A DNA stretch of 64,000 nucleotides from Mucilaginibacter celer (lineage in GTDB: Bacteria; Bacteroidota; Bacteroidia; Sphingobacteriales; Sphingobacteriaceae): NCBI RefSeq assembly GCF_003576455.2, contig NZ_CP032869.1, positions 5,456,001-5,520,000 of the forward strand, read 5' to 3'. The notes beneath the pieces are model-generated. The model was given only the letters and a program-made list of their open reading frames with translations, made no database searches and had not been told where the DNA came from. Positions within the stretch are counted from its first letter, which is position 1. The number at the start of each line of letters is the position of its first letter. The translations under genes and the position numbers were made by a program. Positions 30,652-38,876 of this stretch are shown here, one piece after another.

Positions 30652-31257
30652 ATGAAGGCTGCTTATACCAAACCTTTTCTTACAGCCGCTTTCATTATCC
30701 TTGCCGACCAGGCCATTAAAACCTGGGTGCACCAGCACATGCAACTCCAGGAAGAAATTCAGTTTCTGGGCAAGCGGGGTATGCTGCACTATACCGAAAA
30801 TAACGGTATGGCCTTCGGGATGGAATGGGGCGGAGATACGGGCAAGCTTGCTTTAACACTTTTCCGTATTGTTGCGGTTGCCGGTATAATTTACACCCTC
30901 ATTTTTTTAATAAAACACAAATACCACCGTGGCCTCATCATGAATGTGGCCCTCATCCTGGCCGGTGCTACGGGCAACATCATCGATTCCACCTTTTACG
31001 GACTGATGTACAAATATGCGCCGATATTTCATGGCCGGGTGATAGATATGTTCTATTTTCCGCTGCTCAGGGGCACATACCCATCATGGTTCCCGTTTTG
31101 GGCCGGGCAAAGCTTCGAGTTTTTCAGGCCGGTATTTAACCTTGCCGATGCCTCGATCTGCGTAGGCGTTATCATGATATTACTATATCAAAAACGCTAT
31201 TTTAAACACGAACACCCGGAAGTGGCGAGCCCCAACAGCGAGATGGTTGAAGAATAA
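30652..31257 (+). CDS. lspA: Lipoprotein signal peptidase (signal peptidase II)
   Basis: LspA cleaves the signal peptide of prolipoproteins after lipidation, in the inner membrane. The 201-residue protein has four membrane helices. The catalytic aspartates are visible in the family motifs GNIIDS (near residue 111) and FNLADASI (near residue 167), with the conserved TENNGMAFGM and HGRVIDMFYFP segments. Bacteroidetes members are longer than the ~160 aa of E. coli LspA, as here. It abuts the DksA-like gene with no gap and ends the operon at a strong terminator. Confidence 0.93.
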   Translation: MKAAYTKPFLTAAFIILADQAIKTWVHQHMQLQEEIQFLGKRGMLHYTENNGMAFGMEWGGDTGKLALTLFRIVAVAGIIYTLIFLIKHKYHRGLIMNVALILAGATGNIIDSTFYGLMYKYAPIFHGRVIDMFYFPLLRGTYPSWFPFWAGQSFEFFRPVFNLADASICVGVIMILLYQKRYFKHEHPEVASPNSEMVEE

Positions 31258-31277
31258 TTTGTTATAAACCTGATATA

Positions 31278-31308
31278 TAAAAAAGCCGCGATGAGCGGCT
31301 TTTTTTGT
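31278..31308 (+). terminator. Terminator of the ileS-dksA-lspA operon
   Basis: AAAAAAGCCGC-GATGA-GCGGCTTTTTTT: a perfect stem with a T7 tail; also usable on the minus strand. Confidence 0.85.
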
Positions 31309-31328
31309 TTTACTTGCCACCTCCACCA

Positions 31329-31423
31329 CGTCATTGCGAGGTACGAAGCAATCCCCAAGAGGCAGAGAGGCTATGCAAATCCGCCCTGTATAGTCGGGGA
31401 TTGCTTCGTGCCTCGCAATGACG
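31329..31423. repeat. Interspersed palindromic repeat, family A copy 1
   Basis: About 95 bp bounded by CGTCATTGCGAGGTACGAAG and its near-complement CTTCGTGCCTCGCAATGACG, with the middle GGCTATGCAAATCCGCCCTG. A second copy with the same ends and middle is at 55916-56010. Confidence 0.85.
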
Positions 31424-31440
31424 AGTGGGAGAATAGCGGG

Positions 31441-32466
31441 CTAAAAATCCACATAAACCAACTTACAAACCTGCTTACCGCTCCGGTTGGCATCGGTAAC
31501 TACCAGCGCTCCTTTTTTAAACAGCGCCATTCCCTCCCAATTATTCTTAAACCCGTCAAATGATCGTACGTATTTCCACTTTCGGCTTTTAGCACTATCC
31601 AACATAACAATAGCAACGTAAGTGTTCTTCTTCAAATAATCAGGATCAGTTTTCAGCTTCTCCCCCAATTCTGGAGTGATTTTACCAATCGATACTTCCG
31701 GCGATTTTACCCAATCGTTATTTAAATAACTGTTATAATCTCCATTCCAAAAATAGTTGACGCCATAAACGCGGCCATCATCCGCGGCGGCGATATCCGT
31801 CAGCCTGAAATATAAAAAGGGAGCCTTTACCTGTTCGGGAATTTTATTAAACGAGGTGTCAATCAGGTATCCGCAGCCTCCTTTGGGCATAGCATTAAAT
31901 TCATAATAGGCCAGCAGTCTGTTTTCTTTAGGTAGATAAGTTACCGCCTCAAAACCGGCATTGCTGATAGCCGGATATCTCCGCAGAGAAATAAAATGGG
32001 CAGGATCAATAATCACCTCATTTTTAAGGGTGTCAAGCTTGCCTTTCAGCAAAAAGCAGTATGGGTATTTATCATCAGTTTCGATAGATAGAAAAACGGT
32101 ATTGTTTACAATACATATCGCCTCAAAACCCTCGTAGTTTGCTTTTACAGAATCGGGCAGCAGGTTAAGATTTTTTACGCTAATGGTTTTGCAAGCCGTT
32201 AGCGAAGTATCCCTATTATCTATTACCCGGCTAATGCTATCGGTAAGGATGCTATATAAATTAAACACGCCATCCAGCTTGGTTTCCTTATGATCACCAT
32301 ATTGAGGTTCGAGGTAGAGGCGGTTACCATAGATAGTCATGCCGGAAAATTCTTCGTTAACACCGGCTATAGCTTTGGGGAGTGGGATGTTTTTGTAGAT
32401 GCTTTGGGCATTTCCAGTTAAAACAATAGATGTAGCTATAATGAATAGCATTATTAATTTCCGCAT
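31441..32466 (-). CDS. Secreted hypothetical, possibly phytase-esterase-like beta-propeller
   Basis: A 341-residue exported protein with a signal peptide ending LTGNAQ. The mature sequence has repeated beta-type segments with EGM/EAI elements (NEEFSGMTIYGNRLYL, GFEAICIVNNTVFLSIE, GFEAVTYLPKENRLLAYYE, NWEGMALFKKGALVVTDAN). This is reminiscent of the beta-propeller called esterase-like activity of phytase or of SdiA-regulated proteins. That link is a guess. It is a lone gene and its 3' end lies 18 bp from repeat A, which may also serve as its terminator. Confidence 0.65.
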   Translation of the reverse strand: MRKLIMLFIIATSIVLTGNAQSIYKNIPLPKAIAGVNEEFSGMTIYGNRLYLEPQYGDHKETKLDGVFNLYSILTDSISRVIDNRDTSLTACKTISVKNLNLLPDSVKANYEGFEAICIVNNTVFLSIETDDKYPYCFLLKGKLDTLKNEVIIDPAHFISLRRYPAISNAGFEAVTYLPKENRLLAYYEFNAMPKGGCGYLIDTSFNKIPEQVKAPFLYFRLTDIAAADDGRVYGVNYFWNGDYNSYLNNDWVKSPEVSIGKITPELGEKLKTDPDYLKKNTYVAIVMLDSAKSRKWKYVRSFDGFKNNWEGMALFKKGALVVTDANRSGKQVCKLVYVDF

Positions 32467-32592
32467 GGCTTTTGATGATATCGCTAAAAGTAATCAATAA
32501 ACCCTATTCTTTATCACAGGCATAATTAGCCAACGTAGAAATCCCCCAGAGGGGGTACAGGTTTGTAGCACATACATATTTGCCTTGTTTCC

Positions 32593-32659
32593 CGTGCCAG
32601 AGGTACGGAACACCACATGCAATTCCTATCAAGCGTACAGGTTGCGTACCTCTGGCACG
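32593..32659. repeat. Inverted repeat with perfect 15-bp arms
   Basis: CGTGCCAGAGGTACG (32593-32607) and CGTACCTCTGGCACG (32645-32659) are exact complements around a 37-bp loop. Probably an interspersed REP-like element. Confidence 0.8.
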
Positions 32660-32947
32660 CTTAAACAATCATTTGCATTCTCCTACAAATCTTTTGCAGC
32701 TCTGGTGCAACTGATCCTTATTAGTCGCCCATCTGCAACGAGCACGAGTTATCCTGCACTCAATCTCCTCCCAATAAAACCAACCAAATCACGTTTAATT
32801 ACATCAAAAGCGCTTAAATAGCGTATCTTGGGGATTTGAAAGGGCCGGATTTAACAATTTTCACCAAACTTAATGAGTGTTAAACAGATAACCGGGCCAC
32901 AACACATTAGTATTTAACAATTTTTAACATTTGAGCTAAATTTTTAG

Positions 32948-32979
32948 TTGGCGAAAAACTGAACGGGTGTTTAAGTTTG
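32948..32979 (+). promoter_or_regulatory. Promoter of the moxR-bat operon
   Basis: TTG (32948-32950), 21 bp, TAAGTTTG (32972-32979), with a leader of about 17 nt to the moxR ATG. Confidence 0.55.
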
Positions 32980-33001
32980 CCTACCGAAACGAAAAAAATT
33001 A

Positions 33002-34057
33002 ATGGAAGAACAAAATAGCTATACAGGCGGCCTGTCGCAAGCCGCTCCGGCAGCACCGGTATCGTACTCAACCGATATCAGGGCTTTGAACGAGATGATA
33101 CAAAAAGAAAGCGCCTTTATCGATCTGCTGATTATGGAGATGGATAAGGTGATTGTTGGTCAGCGTTACATGGTTGAGCGTTTGCTGATCGGTTTACTGG
33201 CCGACGGGCACATCCTTCTGGAAGGCGTACCGGGTTTGGCGAAAACTTTGGCCATTAACACGCTTTCAAAAGCTATCCAGGCGGGCTTTAGCCGTATCCA
33301 GTTTACGCCGGATTTGCTCCCTGCCGATTTGGTGGGTACCATGATCTACAACCAGAAAAAAGAAGAGTTCATTGTACGCCAGGGGCCTATCTTCTCTAAC
33401 TTTATTTTGGCGGATGAGATTAACCGTGCACCGGCCAAAGTACAGAGTGCTCTGCTCGAGGCTATGCAGGAGCGCCAGGTTACTATTGGCGATACCACTT
33501 TTAAATTGCCAAATCCATTCCTGGTACTGGCTACCCAGAACCCCGTTGAGCAGGAAGGTACCTACCCGCTGCCGGAAGCGCAGGTTGACCGTTTTATGCT
33601 GAAAGTGGTAATTAAATATCCAACCAAGGAAGACGAGAAAAAGATTATGCGCGCCAATATTTCGGCAGGAGGTATGGCTAAACCAAACGCCATCATCAAA
33701 CCGGAAGAGATTGTACGCGCCCGCCAAATTGTTCGTGAGGTTTATATGGACGAGAAGATCGAGCAGTATATCATCGATATCGTGTTCGCTACCCGTTTCC
33801 CAGATCAGTTTAAACTGGCCAAATACAAATCATTGATCACTTTTGGTGCTTCGCCAAGGGCAAGTATCAGTTTGGCGCTGGCATCAAAAGCTTATGCCTT
33901 TATCAAACGTCGTGGTTATGTGATCCCTGAAGATGTTCGCGCGGTTTGTCATGATGTGTTGAGGCACCGTATCGGCTTAAGCTATGAGGCTGAAGCTGAA
34001 AACATCACCAGCGAGGATATCATTACCGGTATCCTAAACGCGATCGAGGTACCGTAA
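33002..34057 (+). CDS. MoxR-type AAA+ ATPase
   Basis: A 351-residue MoxR ATPase, thought to act as a chaperone that assembles or activates VWA-domain partners. Walker A is GVPGLAKT (near residue 78), Walker B is ILADEINRAP (near residue 137), and sensor 1 is in LATQNPVEQEGTYPLPEAQ, a hallmark of MoxR proteins. The C-terminal helical lid has FGASPRASISL. It leads the aerotolerance (Bat) operon, as in other Bacteroidetes. A 123-bp gap with a palindromic repeat separates it from the DUF58 gene. Confidence 0.93.
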   Translation: MEEQNSYTGGLSQAAPAAPVSYSTDIRALNEMIQKESAFIDLLIMEMDKVIVGQRYMVERLLIGLLADGHILLEGVPGLAKTLAINTLSKAIQAGFSRIQFTPDLLPADLVGTMIYNQKKEEFIVRQGPIFSNFILADEINRAPAKVQSALLEAMQERQVTIGDTTFKLPNPFLVLATQNPVEQEGTYPLPEAQVDRFMLKVVIKYPTKEDEKKIMRANISAGGMAKPNAIIKPEEIVRARQIVREVYMDEKIEQYIIDIVFATRFPDQFKLAKYKSLITFGASPRASISLALASKAYAFIKRRGYVIPEDVRAVCHDVLRHRIGLSYEAEAENITSEDIITGILNAIEVP

Positions 34058-34170
34058 ACCCCTCCCAACCCTCCCCTGAAGGGAGAGGGCTTGAAGAACG
34101 AGGCGAATAACATTATTATATAACGATATCAAAAAGTCTCCCCCTTCAGGAGGAGATTTAGAGGGGGCTA
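34058..34170. repeat. Palindromic repeat between moxR and the DUF58 gene
   Basis: Two facing copies of a short element: CCCTCCCCTGAAGGGAGAGGG on the left and CTCCCCCTTCAGGAGGAGA on the right. It is an insertion in an otherwise tightly packed operon and could form a strong hairpin in the mRNA. Confidence 0.7.
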
Positions 34171-34180
34171 TAGGGCTTTT

Positions 34181-35062
34181 ATGGCTAAAGACACCAAAGA
34201 TCTGCTAAAAAAGGTAAGGAAGATCGAGATCAAAACCCGTGGCTTAAGTAACCACTTGTTTTCGGGCGAGTATCATTCGGCTTTCAAGGGGCGCGGTATG
34301 GCCTTTAGCGAGGTGCGCGAATACCAGATAGGCGACGAGATCCGCACTATCGACTGGAACGTGACCGCCCGCTTTAACCACCCCTACGTAAAAGTGTTCG
34401 ACGAGGAGCGTGAGCTTACTGTAATGATTTTGATGGACGTGAGCGGGTCGGAATATTTCGGCACACAAAACCAGCAAAAGCAGGAACTGGCTACCGAGCT
34501 TTGCGCGGTACTGGCATTTTCGGCCATCCAGAACAATGATAAGGTGGGCGTGATATTTTTTAGCGATAAGGTTGAGAAATTTATTCCGCCTAAAAAAGGC
34601 CGCAGCCATATCCTGATGATCATTCGCGAGCTGATCAACTTCGAGCCCGAAAACAAAGGCACCAACGTGGCCGAGGCTTTAAGGTATTTTACCGGCGCTA
34701 TCAAAAAGAAATGCACGGCCTTTGTGATATCAGATTTTATTACGCCCGAATTTGAAAACGAGCTCAAGATCGCCAATAAAAAACACGATATCGTTGCTCT
34801 TAAACTGTATGATAAGCACGAGGAGGAGTTTCCGAACCTGGGCCTCATCCCGGTGAAAGACGAAGAGAGCGCCCATATTATGTGGGTAAATACCGGCGAT
34901 AAAGCCGTGCGCGAAGCTTTTAAATGGGATGCTGTAAAGCGCAACTCGGCTTTGCAGGATACCTTTAAACGTTCGGGGGTTGATTATACCACCATCGGCA
35001 CGCACGAATCATACGTAAAACCATTAATGACACTATTTAAAAAGCGCGGGGGCCGACGATAA
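34181..35062 (+). CDS. DUF58 domain protein (VWA-like, MoxR partner)
   Basis: A 293-residue protein. The DUF58 core is clear (YQIGDEIRTIDWNVTARFN, KVFDEERELTVMILMDVSGS), with DVSGS forming the MIDAS metal-binding signature of a VWA fold. No signal peptide or membrane helix is seen. Together with MoxR it is the conserved front of the Bat operon; it is presumably a client or adaptor of the ATPase. Five base pairs separate it from the next gene. Confidence 0.9.
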   Translation: MAKDTKDLLKKVRKIEIKTRGLSNHLFSGEYHSAFKGRGMAFSEVREYQIGDEIRTIDWNVTARFNHPYVKVFDEERELTVMILMDVSGSEYFGTQNQQKQELATELCAVLAFSAIQNNDKVGVIFFSDKVEKFIPPKKGRSHILMIIRELINFEPENKGTNVAEALRYFTGAIKKKCTAFVISDFITPEFENELKIANKKHDIVALKLYDKHEEEFPNLGLIPVKDEESAHIMWVNTGDKAVREAFKWDAVKRNSALQDTFKRSGVDYTTIGTHESYVKPLMTLFKKRGGRR

Positions 35063-35067
35063 TACAC

Positions 35068-36039
35068 ATGAACAGGTACATTAAATATACCCTGGCAATA
35101 TTGGTTTCGCTTGCAGGCTTTCACCAAACATCGGGGGCACAAGAGGCTTTCGGGCCAAGGGCTGCACTTACCAAACAATCAATATTAATTGGCGAGCAAA
35201 CGCAGCTGCATCTAAGCGTTCGTTTTCATGCCAAAGATAGCATTGGCTTCCCAAAACTTGCTGATAGCATAGGCAGCAAGATCAAAATAGCAGGTGGTTT
35301 TAAAGCCGATACTGTTTTTGATAAGGTTGATAACTCTATCGAAACCATTACCCGCCATTATAATATTACTGCTTTTGACAGCGGCACTTATACTATCCCC
35401 TCATACGCGTTTAAATTGCCGGTTGGCGTAATGCAAACCGACTCGCTGATACTTGATGTTAAAACAGTTGCGGTTGATACCACCAAAGCATTTTACGATA
35501 TTAAACAGCCGCTGGCCATCAAATACAATTTTTGGGATTGGCTGCGCGATAACTGGAAACTGGTAGTAGGCATTTTAGCAGCCATGGCAGCCACCGGCGG
35601 CGTAGTTTACTACCTGCTTAAACGCCCTAAAAAGGAAGTGGTTGCAGAAGAACCGAAGCCGATAAAACCACCACACGTTATCGCCCTCGAAAAACTGGCC
35701 GAAATAAAAGGCAAACAACTTTGGCAGCAGGAACAGGTTAAAGAATACTACATTGAAATAAGTGATGTAGTACGCGATTACCTGGAACAGCGCTATAACA
35801 TCCAGGCGCTGGAGCAGACATCTGAGGAGATCTTCGCCAGTTTGAAAACCATGGACATCGCCAGCGAAGACAGGAATTTGTTGAGGCAATTGCTTGTGCT
35901 ATCGGATATGGTGAAATTTGCCAAAGAGAAACCTACGCCGTTTGAGAACGAAAAGAGCATGGAAAACGCAGTAAGCTTTGTGAAGGATACACAACCTGCA
36001 GCGGCACCCGTTAACACAAAGGAGGATGAAGCTAAATGA
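35068..36039 (+). CDS. Bat-operon membrane-anchored protein (DUF4381-like position)
   Basis: A 323-residue protein with a signal peptide (ending TSGAQ), a periplasmic beta-rich part (about 30-165), one membrane helix near 172-192 (VVGILAAMAATGGVVYYLL) and a cytoplasmic helical tail (IALEKLAEIKGKQLWQQEQ, then EISDVVRDYLEQRYN). The N-terminal half resembles BatD-type Ig-like domains in style. Genes in this slot of Bacteroidetes bat operons have this plan. Its stop overlaps batA by 4 nt. Its precise role is unknown. Confidence 0.75.
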   Translation: MNRYIKYTLAILVSLAGFHQTSGAQEAFGPRAALTKQSILIGEQTQLHLSVRFHAKDSIGFPKLADSIGSKIKIAGGFKADTVFDKVDNSIETITRHYNITAFDSGTYTIPSYAFKLPVGVMQTDSLILDVKTVAVDTTKAFYDIKQPLAIKYNFWDWLRDNWKLVVGILAAMAATGGVVYYLLKRPKKEVVAEEPKPIKPPHVIALEKLAEIKGKQLWQQEQVKEYYIEISDVVRDYLEQRYNIQALEQTSEEIFASLKTMDIASEDRNLLRQLLVLSDMVKFAKEKPTPFENEKSMENAVSFVKDTQPAAAPVNTKEDEAK

Positions 36040-37040
36040 GTTGGTTTAAAGGAATAGAATTTGCGCATCCAGGCTTTTTTTGGCTGTTTCTCAGCATCCC
36101 GCTTATTGTGGGCTGGTACATCTGGAAACAGAAGCAGTTAAACGCCAGCATGACCATGCCAACCATCCGTGGTTTTGCCATGATCACTAAAAGCGCGCTG
36201 CCGCGTTTCAGGCATTTGGGTATCATATTACGATCATTGGCATTAGCGGCATTGATTGTTGCATTGGCGAGGCCGCAAACATCATTAAGCTGGCAGGATA
36301 CCACTACCGAGGGTATCGATATCGTGATCGCTTCGGATATTTCAGGCAGTATGCTGGCCGAGGATTTTAAGCCCAACAGGCTCGAAGCCGGTAAAAAAAT
36401 AGCCATCGATTTTATTGAGAACCGCCCTAACGACAGGATAGGCCTCGTGGTTTTCAGCGGTGAAAGCTTTACGCAGTGCCCGCTTACTATTGATCACTCG
36501 GTGTTGGTGAATTTATATGCCGATATTAAAAACGGAATGATTGAGGATGGTACCGCCATTGGTATGGGCCTCGCCACTGCCGTTAACCGTTTAAAAGATA
36601 GCCAGGCTAAAAGTAAAGTAGTGATCCTGCTTACCGATGGCTCGAACAACTCGGGGTCCATCCCGCCAATAACCGCGGCGGAGATTGCCAAACAGTTTAA
36701 CGTGAGGGTTTATACCGTAGGCATCGGTACCAACGGCTTTGCCCCCTACCCTGTTCAAACGCCAATGGGCGTACAATACCAGCGCATGAAGGTGGATATT
36801 GACGAGGGTACGCTAAGCAAGATAGCCAGCACTACCGGCGGCAAATACTTCAGAGCTACCAATAACAATGCACTGAAAGATATTTACGAACAGATTGACA
36901 GACTGGAAAAAGCCAAGATAGATGTTACCCAGTACCGCAAAAAAACCGAGCGCTTTTTGCCGTTCGCACTTATCGCGCTGGCACTTTTATCGTTGGAGTT
37001 TTTAACCAAAAACACCCTGCTTAAAGGGGCTATAACATAA
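36036..37040 (+). CDS. batA: BatA-like VWA domain protein
   Basis: A 334-residue inner-membrane protein. Helices lie at about residues 10-27 and 60-75 and again at the C-terminus (LPFALIALALLSLEFL). Between them is a VWA domain with the MIDAS motif DISGS at about residues 100-104, then LTDGSNNSG. Bat proteins were named for aerotolerance in Bacteroides fragilis; the mechanism is unclear, and a periplasmic VWA chaperone complex driven by MoxR is the usual idea. It overlaps the upstream gene by ATGA and is 4 bp before batB. Confidence 0.88.
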   Translation: MSWFKGIEFAHPGFFWLFLSIPLIVGWYIWKQKQLNASMTMPTIRGFAMITKSALPRFRHLGIILRSLALAALIVALARPQTSLSWQDTTTEGIDIVIASDISGSMLAEDFKPNRLEAGKKIAIDFIENRPNDRIGLVVFSGESFTQCPLTIDHSVLVNLYADIKNGMIEDGTAIGMGLATAVNRLKDSQAKSKVVILLTDGSNNSGSIPPITAAEIAKQFNVRVYTVGIGTNGFAPYPVQTPMGVQYQRMKVDIDEGTLSKIASTTGGKYFRATNNNALKDIYEQIDRLEKAKIDVTQYRKKTERFLPFALIALALLSLEFLTKNTLLKGAIT

Positions 37041-37044
37041 CAGC

Positions 37045-38091
37045 ATGCTACGTTTTGCAAATACAGAATATTTATGGGGATTGCTTGCCATTCCGCTGCT
37101 GCTCTTTATTTTTTTGAGGGTTGCCTGGTGGAAACGCAAAGCCATAGCCTCGTTGGGTAATAAAGATGTGGTAGCCCAGATGATGCCGCAGGTTTCGCAT
37201 TCGCGCCCAACCATTAAGTTTATCTTTTTCATTTTGGCTTATGCCATCCTGATCATCGGCATAGCCGACCCACAATTAGGCTCCAAAACCGAAGATGTAA
37301 AACGCAAGGGTGCCGACCTGATGATCCTGCTCGACGTATCCAACAGTATGCTGGCGCAGGACCTTGCCCCTAACCGCCTGGAAAACGCCAAACGCGCATT
37401 AGCCCAGCTGATAGATAAACTGCATGATGATCGTATCGGTATTATCGTATTTGCGGGCCAGGCTTATGTACAGTTGCCCGTTACTACCGATTATTCGGCG
37501 GCCAAGCTGTTTTTAAATACCATCAATACGGATATGGTACCTACACAAGGTACTGCTATCGGCGCTGCAATCAATTTGGGCTTACAATCTTTCGATTTTA
37601 AGAACGGTACCGGCAAATCCATGATCATTATTACCGATGGTGAAAATCATGAGGACGACGCGGTATTAGCAGCCAAAGAGGCGTTATCAAGAGGCGTTAC
37701 GGTAAATGTTGTTGGCGTAGGATCTGAAGAAGGTGCGCCGATACCTATTTTGCAGAATGGTAAGCAAATCGGTTTTCATAACGACAGCACCGGGCACCCG
37801 GTGGTAAGTAAGCTTAACGAGGCCATGGGTAAAGAAATTTCGGAAGCAGGCAGCGGCGTTTATGTGCGGGCCAACAACGCCAACAGCGGCTTGAACATCG
37901 TGATGGACCAGATTGCCAAAGTGCAGCGCAAAATGACCGATACCAAACAGTTTAAAGATTTTGAGGATAGATTCCAGTTTTTCCTGGCCATTACTTTTGT
38001 ACTGTTGCTGGTTGAGTTTTTCATCTCCAACCGTAAAAACATGCGCCTCAGCAAAATCAAATTATTTGAAGTTGAAGTAAAACAACCATGA
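37045..38091 (+). CDS. batB: BatB-like VWA domain protein
   Basis: A 348-residue paralogue of BatA, with two N-terminal helices (WGLLAIPLLLFIFLRVAWW; IKFIFFILAYAILIIG), a VWA domain with MIDAS-like DVSNS near residue 96 and TDGENHEDD, and a C-terminal helix (FFLAITFVLLLVEFF). The second MIDAS Ser is kept (DxSxS). It overlaps batC by 4 nt, so translation is coupled. Confidence 0.88.
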   Translation: MLRFANTEYLWGLLAIPLLLFIFLRVAWWKRKAIASLGNKDVVAQMMPQVSHSRPTIKFIFFILAYAILIIGIADPQLGSKTEDVKRKGADLMILLDVSNSMLAQDLAPNRLENAKRALAQLIDKLHDDRIGIIVFAGQAYVQLPVTTDYSAAKLFLNTINTDMVPTQGTAIGAAINLGLQSFDFKNGTGKSMIIITDGENHEDDAVLAAKEALSRGVTVNVVGVGSEEGAPIPILQNGKQIGFHNDSTGHPVVSKLNEAMGKEISEAGSGVYVRANNANSGLNIVMDQIAKVQRKMTDTKQFKDFEDRFQFFLAITFVLLLVEFFISNRKNMRLSKIKLFEVEVKQP

Positions 38092-38852
38092 AGCAATATA
38101 TCATAGCCATCATTTTAGTGCTGCAGGCTTCATTAACGTTTGCCCAGCAGGAAAAAAAGTTCATTAAACAGGGTAATGAGCTTTATCAGCAAAAAAAATA
38201 TAAAGAAGCCGAAGCAGCTTACCGCCAGGCCACAGGCAAACAAGCCAAAACCCTCGAGGGTAATTTTAACCTTGCGGATGCCATGTTCAAGCAAAAAAAA
38301 TATGGCGATGCCTCTGCCCTTTTCAACAAAATTGCCAACGGCACAAGCGATAAAAACGCGAAGGCGGGCGCTTTTCATAACGTGGGCAACTCGTTTTTAA
38401 CCGAGAAAAAATACCAGGAAAGTATCGATGCCTATAAAAAAGCCTTGCTGAACAACCCCAAGGATGATGAAACCCGCTACAACCTTGCCTACGCTCAAAA
38501 AATGCTGAAAAACCAGCAGGATAAAAACAAAGGCGGCGGCGGTGGAGGCGGCAACAATAACAAAGACAAAAACAAGGATAAAAATAAAGACAACAAGAAC
38601 CAGGACGACAAGAATAAAGACAAGAGCGATAAGGATAAGAAGGATCAGGATAAAAACAAGCAGGACCAGGACAAGCAAAACCAGGATCAGAAAGATCAGC
38701 AGCAACAGCAGGGCCAGCAGCCCAACCAGTTGTCAAAAGATGATGCCCAGCGCATGCTTGATGCTTTAAACAACGATGAAAAGCAAACCCAGGATAAGCT
38801 GAAGAATAAAAAATTAAAAGGAGCCAAAGTCCCTATTTCAAAAGACTGGTAA
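38088..38852 (+). CDS. batC: BatC-like TPR protein with Lys/Asp/Gln-rich tail
   Basis: A 254-residue exported protein. The signal peptide ends TFAQQ. Three TPR units follow (GNELYQQKKYKEAEAAYRQA, then DAMFKQKKYGDASALFNKI, then GNSFLTEKKYQESIDAYKKA). Residues ~150-215 are a low-complexity run of Gly, then Asn/Lys/Asp and Gln, probably disordered. It should be a scaffold of the Bat complex. The charged tail gives rise to spurious reverse-strand frames. Confidence 0.85.
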   Translation: MKQYIIAIILVLQASLTFAQQEKKFIKQGNELYQQKKYKEAEAAYRQATGKQAKTLEGNFNLADAMFKQKKYGDASALFNKIANGTSDKNAKAGAFHNVGNSFLTEKKYQESIDAYKKALLNNPKDDETRYNLAYAQKMLKNQQDKNKGGGGGGGNNNKDKNKDKNKDNKNQDDKNKDKSDKDKKDQDKNKQDQDKQNQDQKDQQQQQGQQPNQLSKDDAQRMLDALNNDEKQTQDKLKNKKLKGAKVPISKDW

Positions 38853-38876
38853 ACCTTGTTGTTTTGTAAATAACTA

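Larger units (their letters stand above)
32467..33001. other. Gene-free stretch before the moxR-bat operon
   Basis: Holds a hairpin repeat (32593-32659) and the moxR promoter (32948-32979). The open frame at 32585-32821 looks non-coding and spans the repeat. The rest shows nothing I can name. Confidence 0.7.

Noticed and set aside
31291..31563. 90-codon plus-strand open frame
   Set aside because: It starts in the lspA terminator, runs through repeat A and overlaps the gene at 31441 on the other strand; no coding signal.
32585..32821. 78-codon plus-strand open frame before moxR
   Set aside because: It spans the 15-bp inverted repeat; the product is Ser/Thr/Arg-rich and has no recognisable features.
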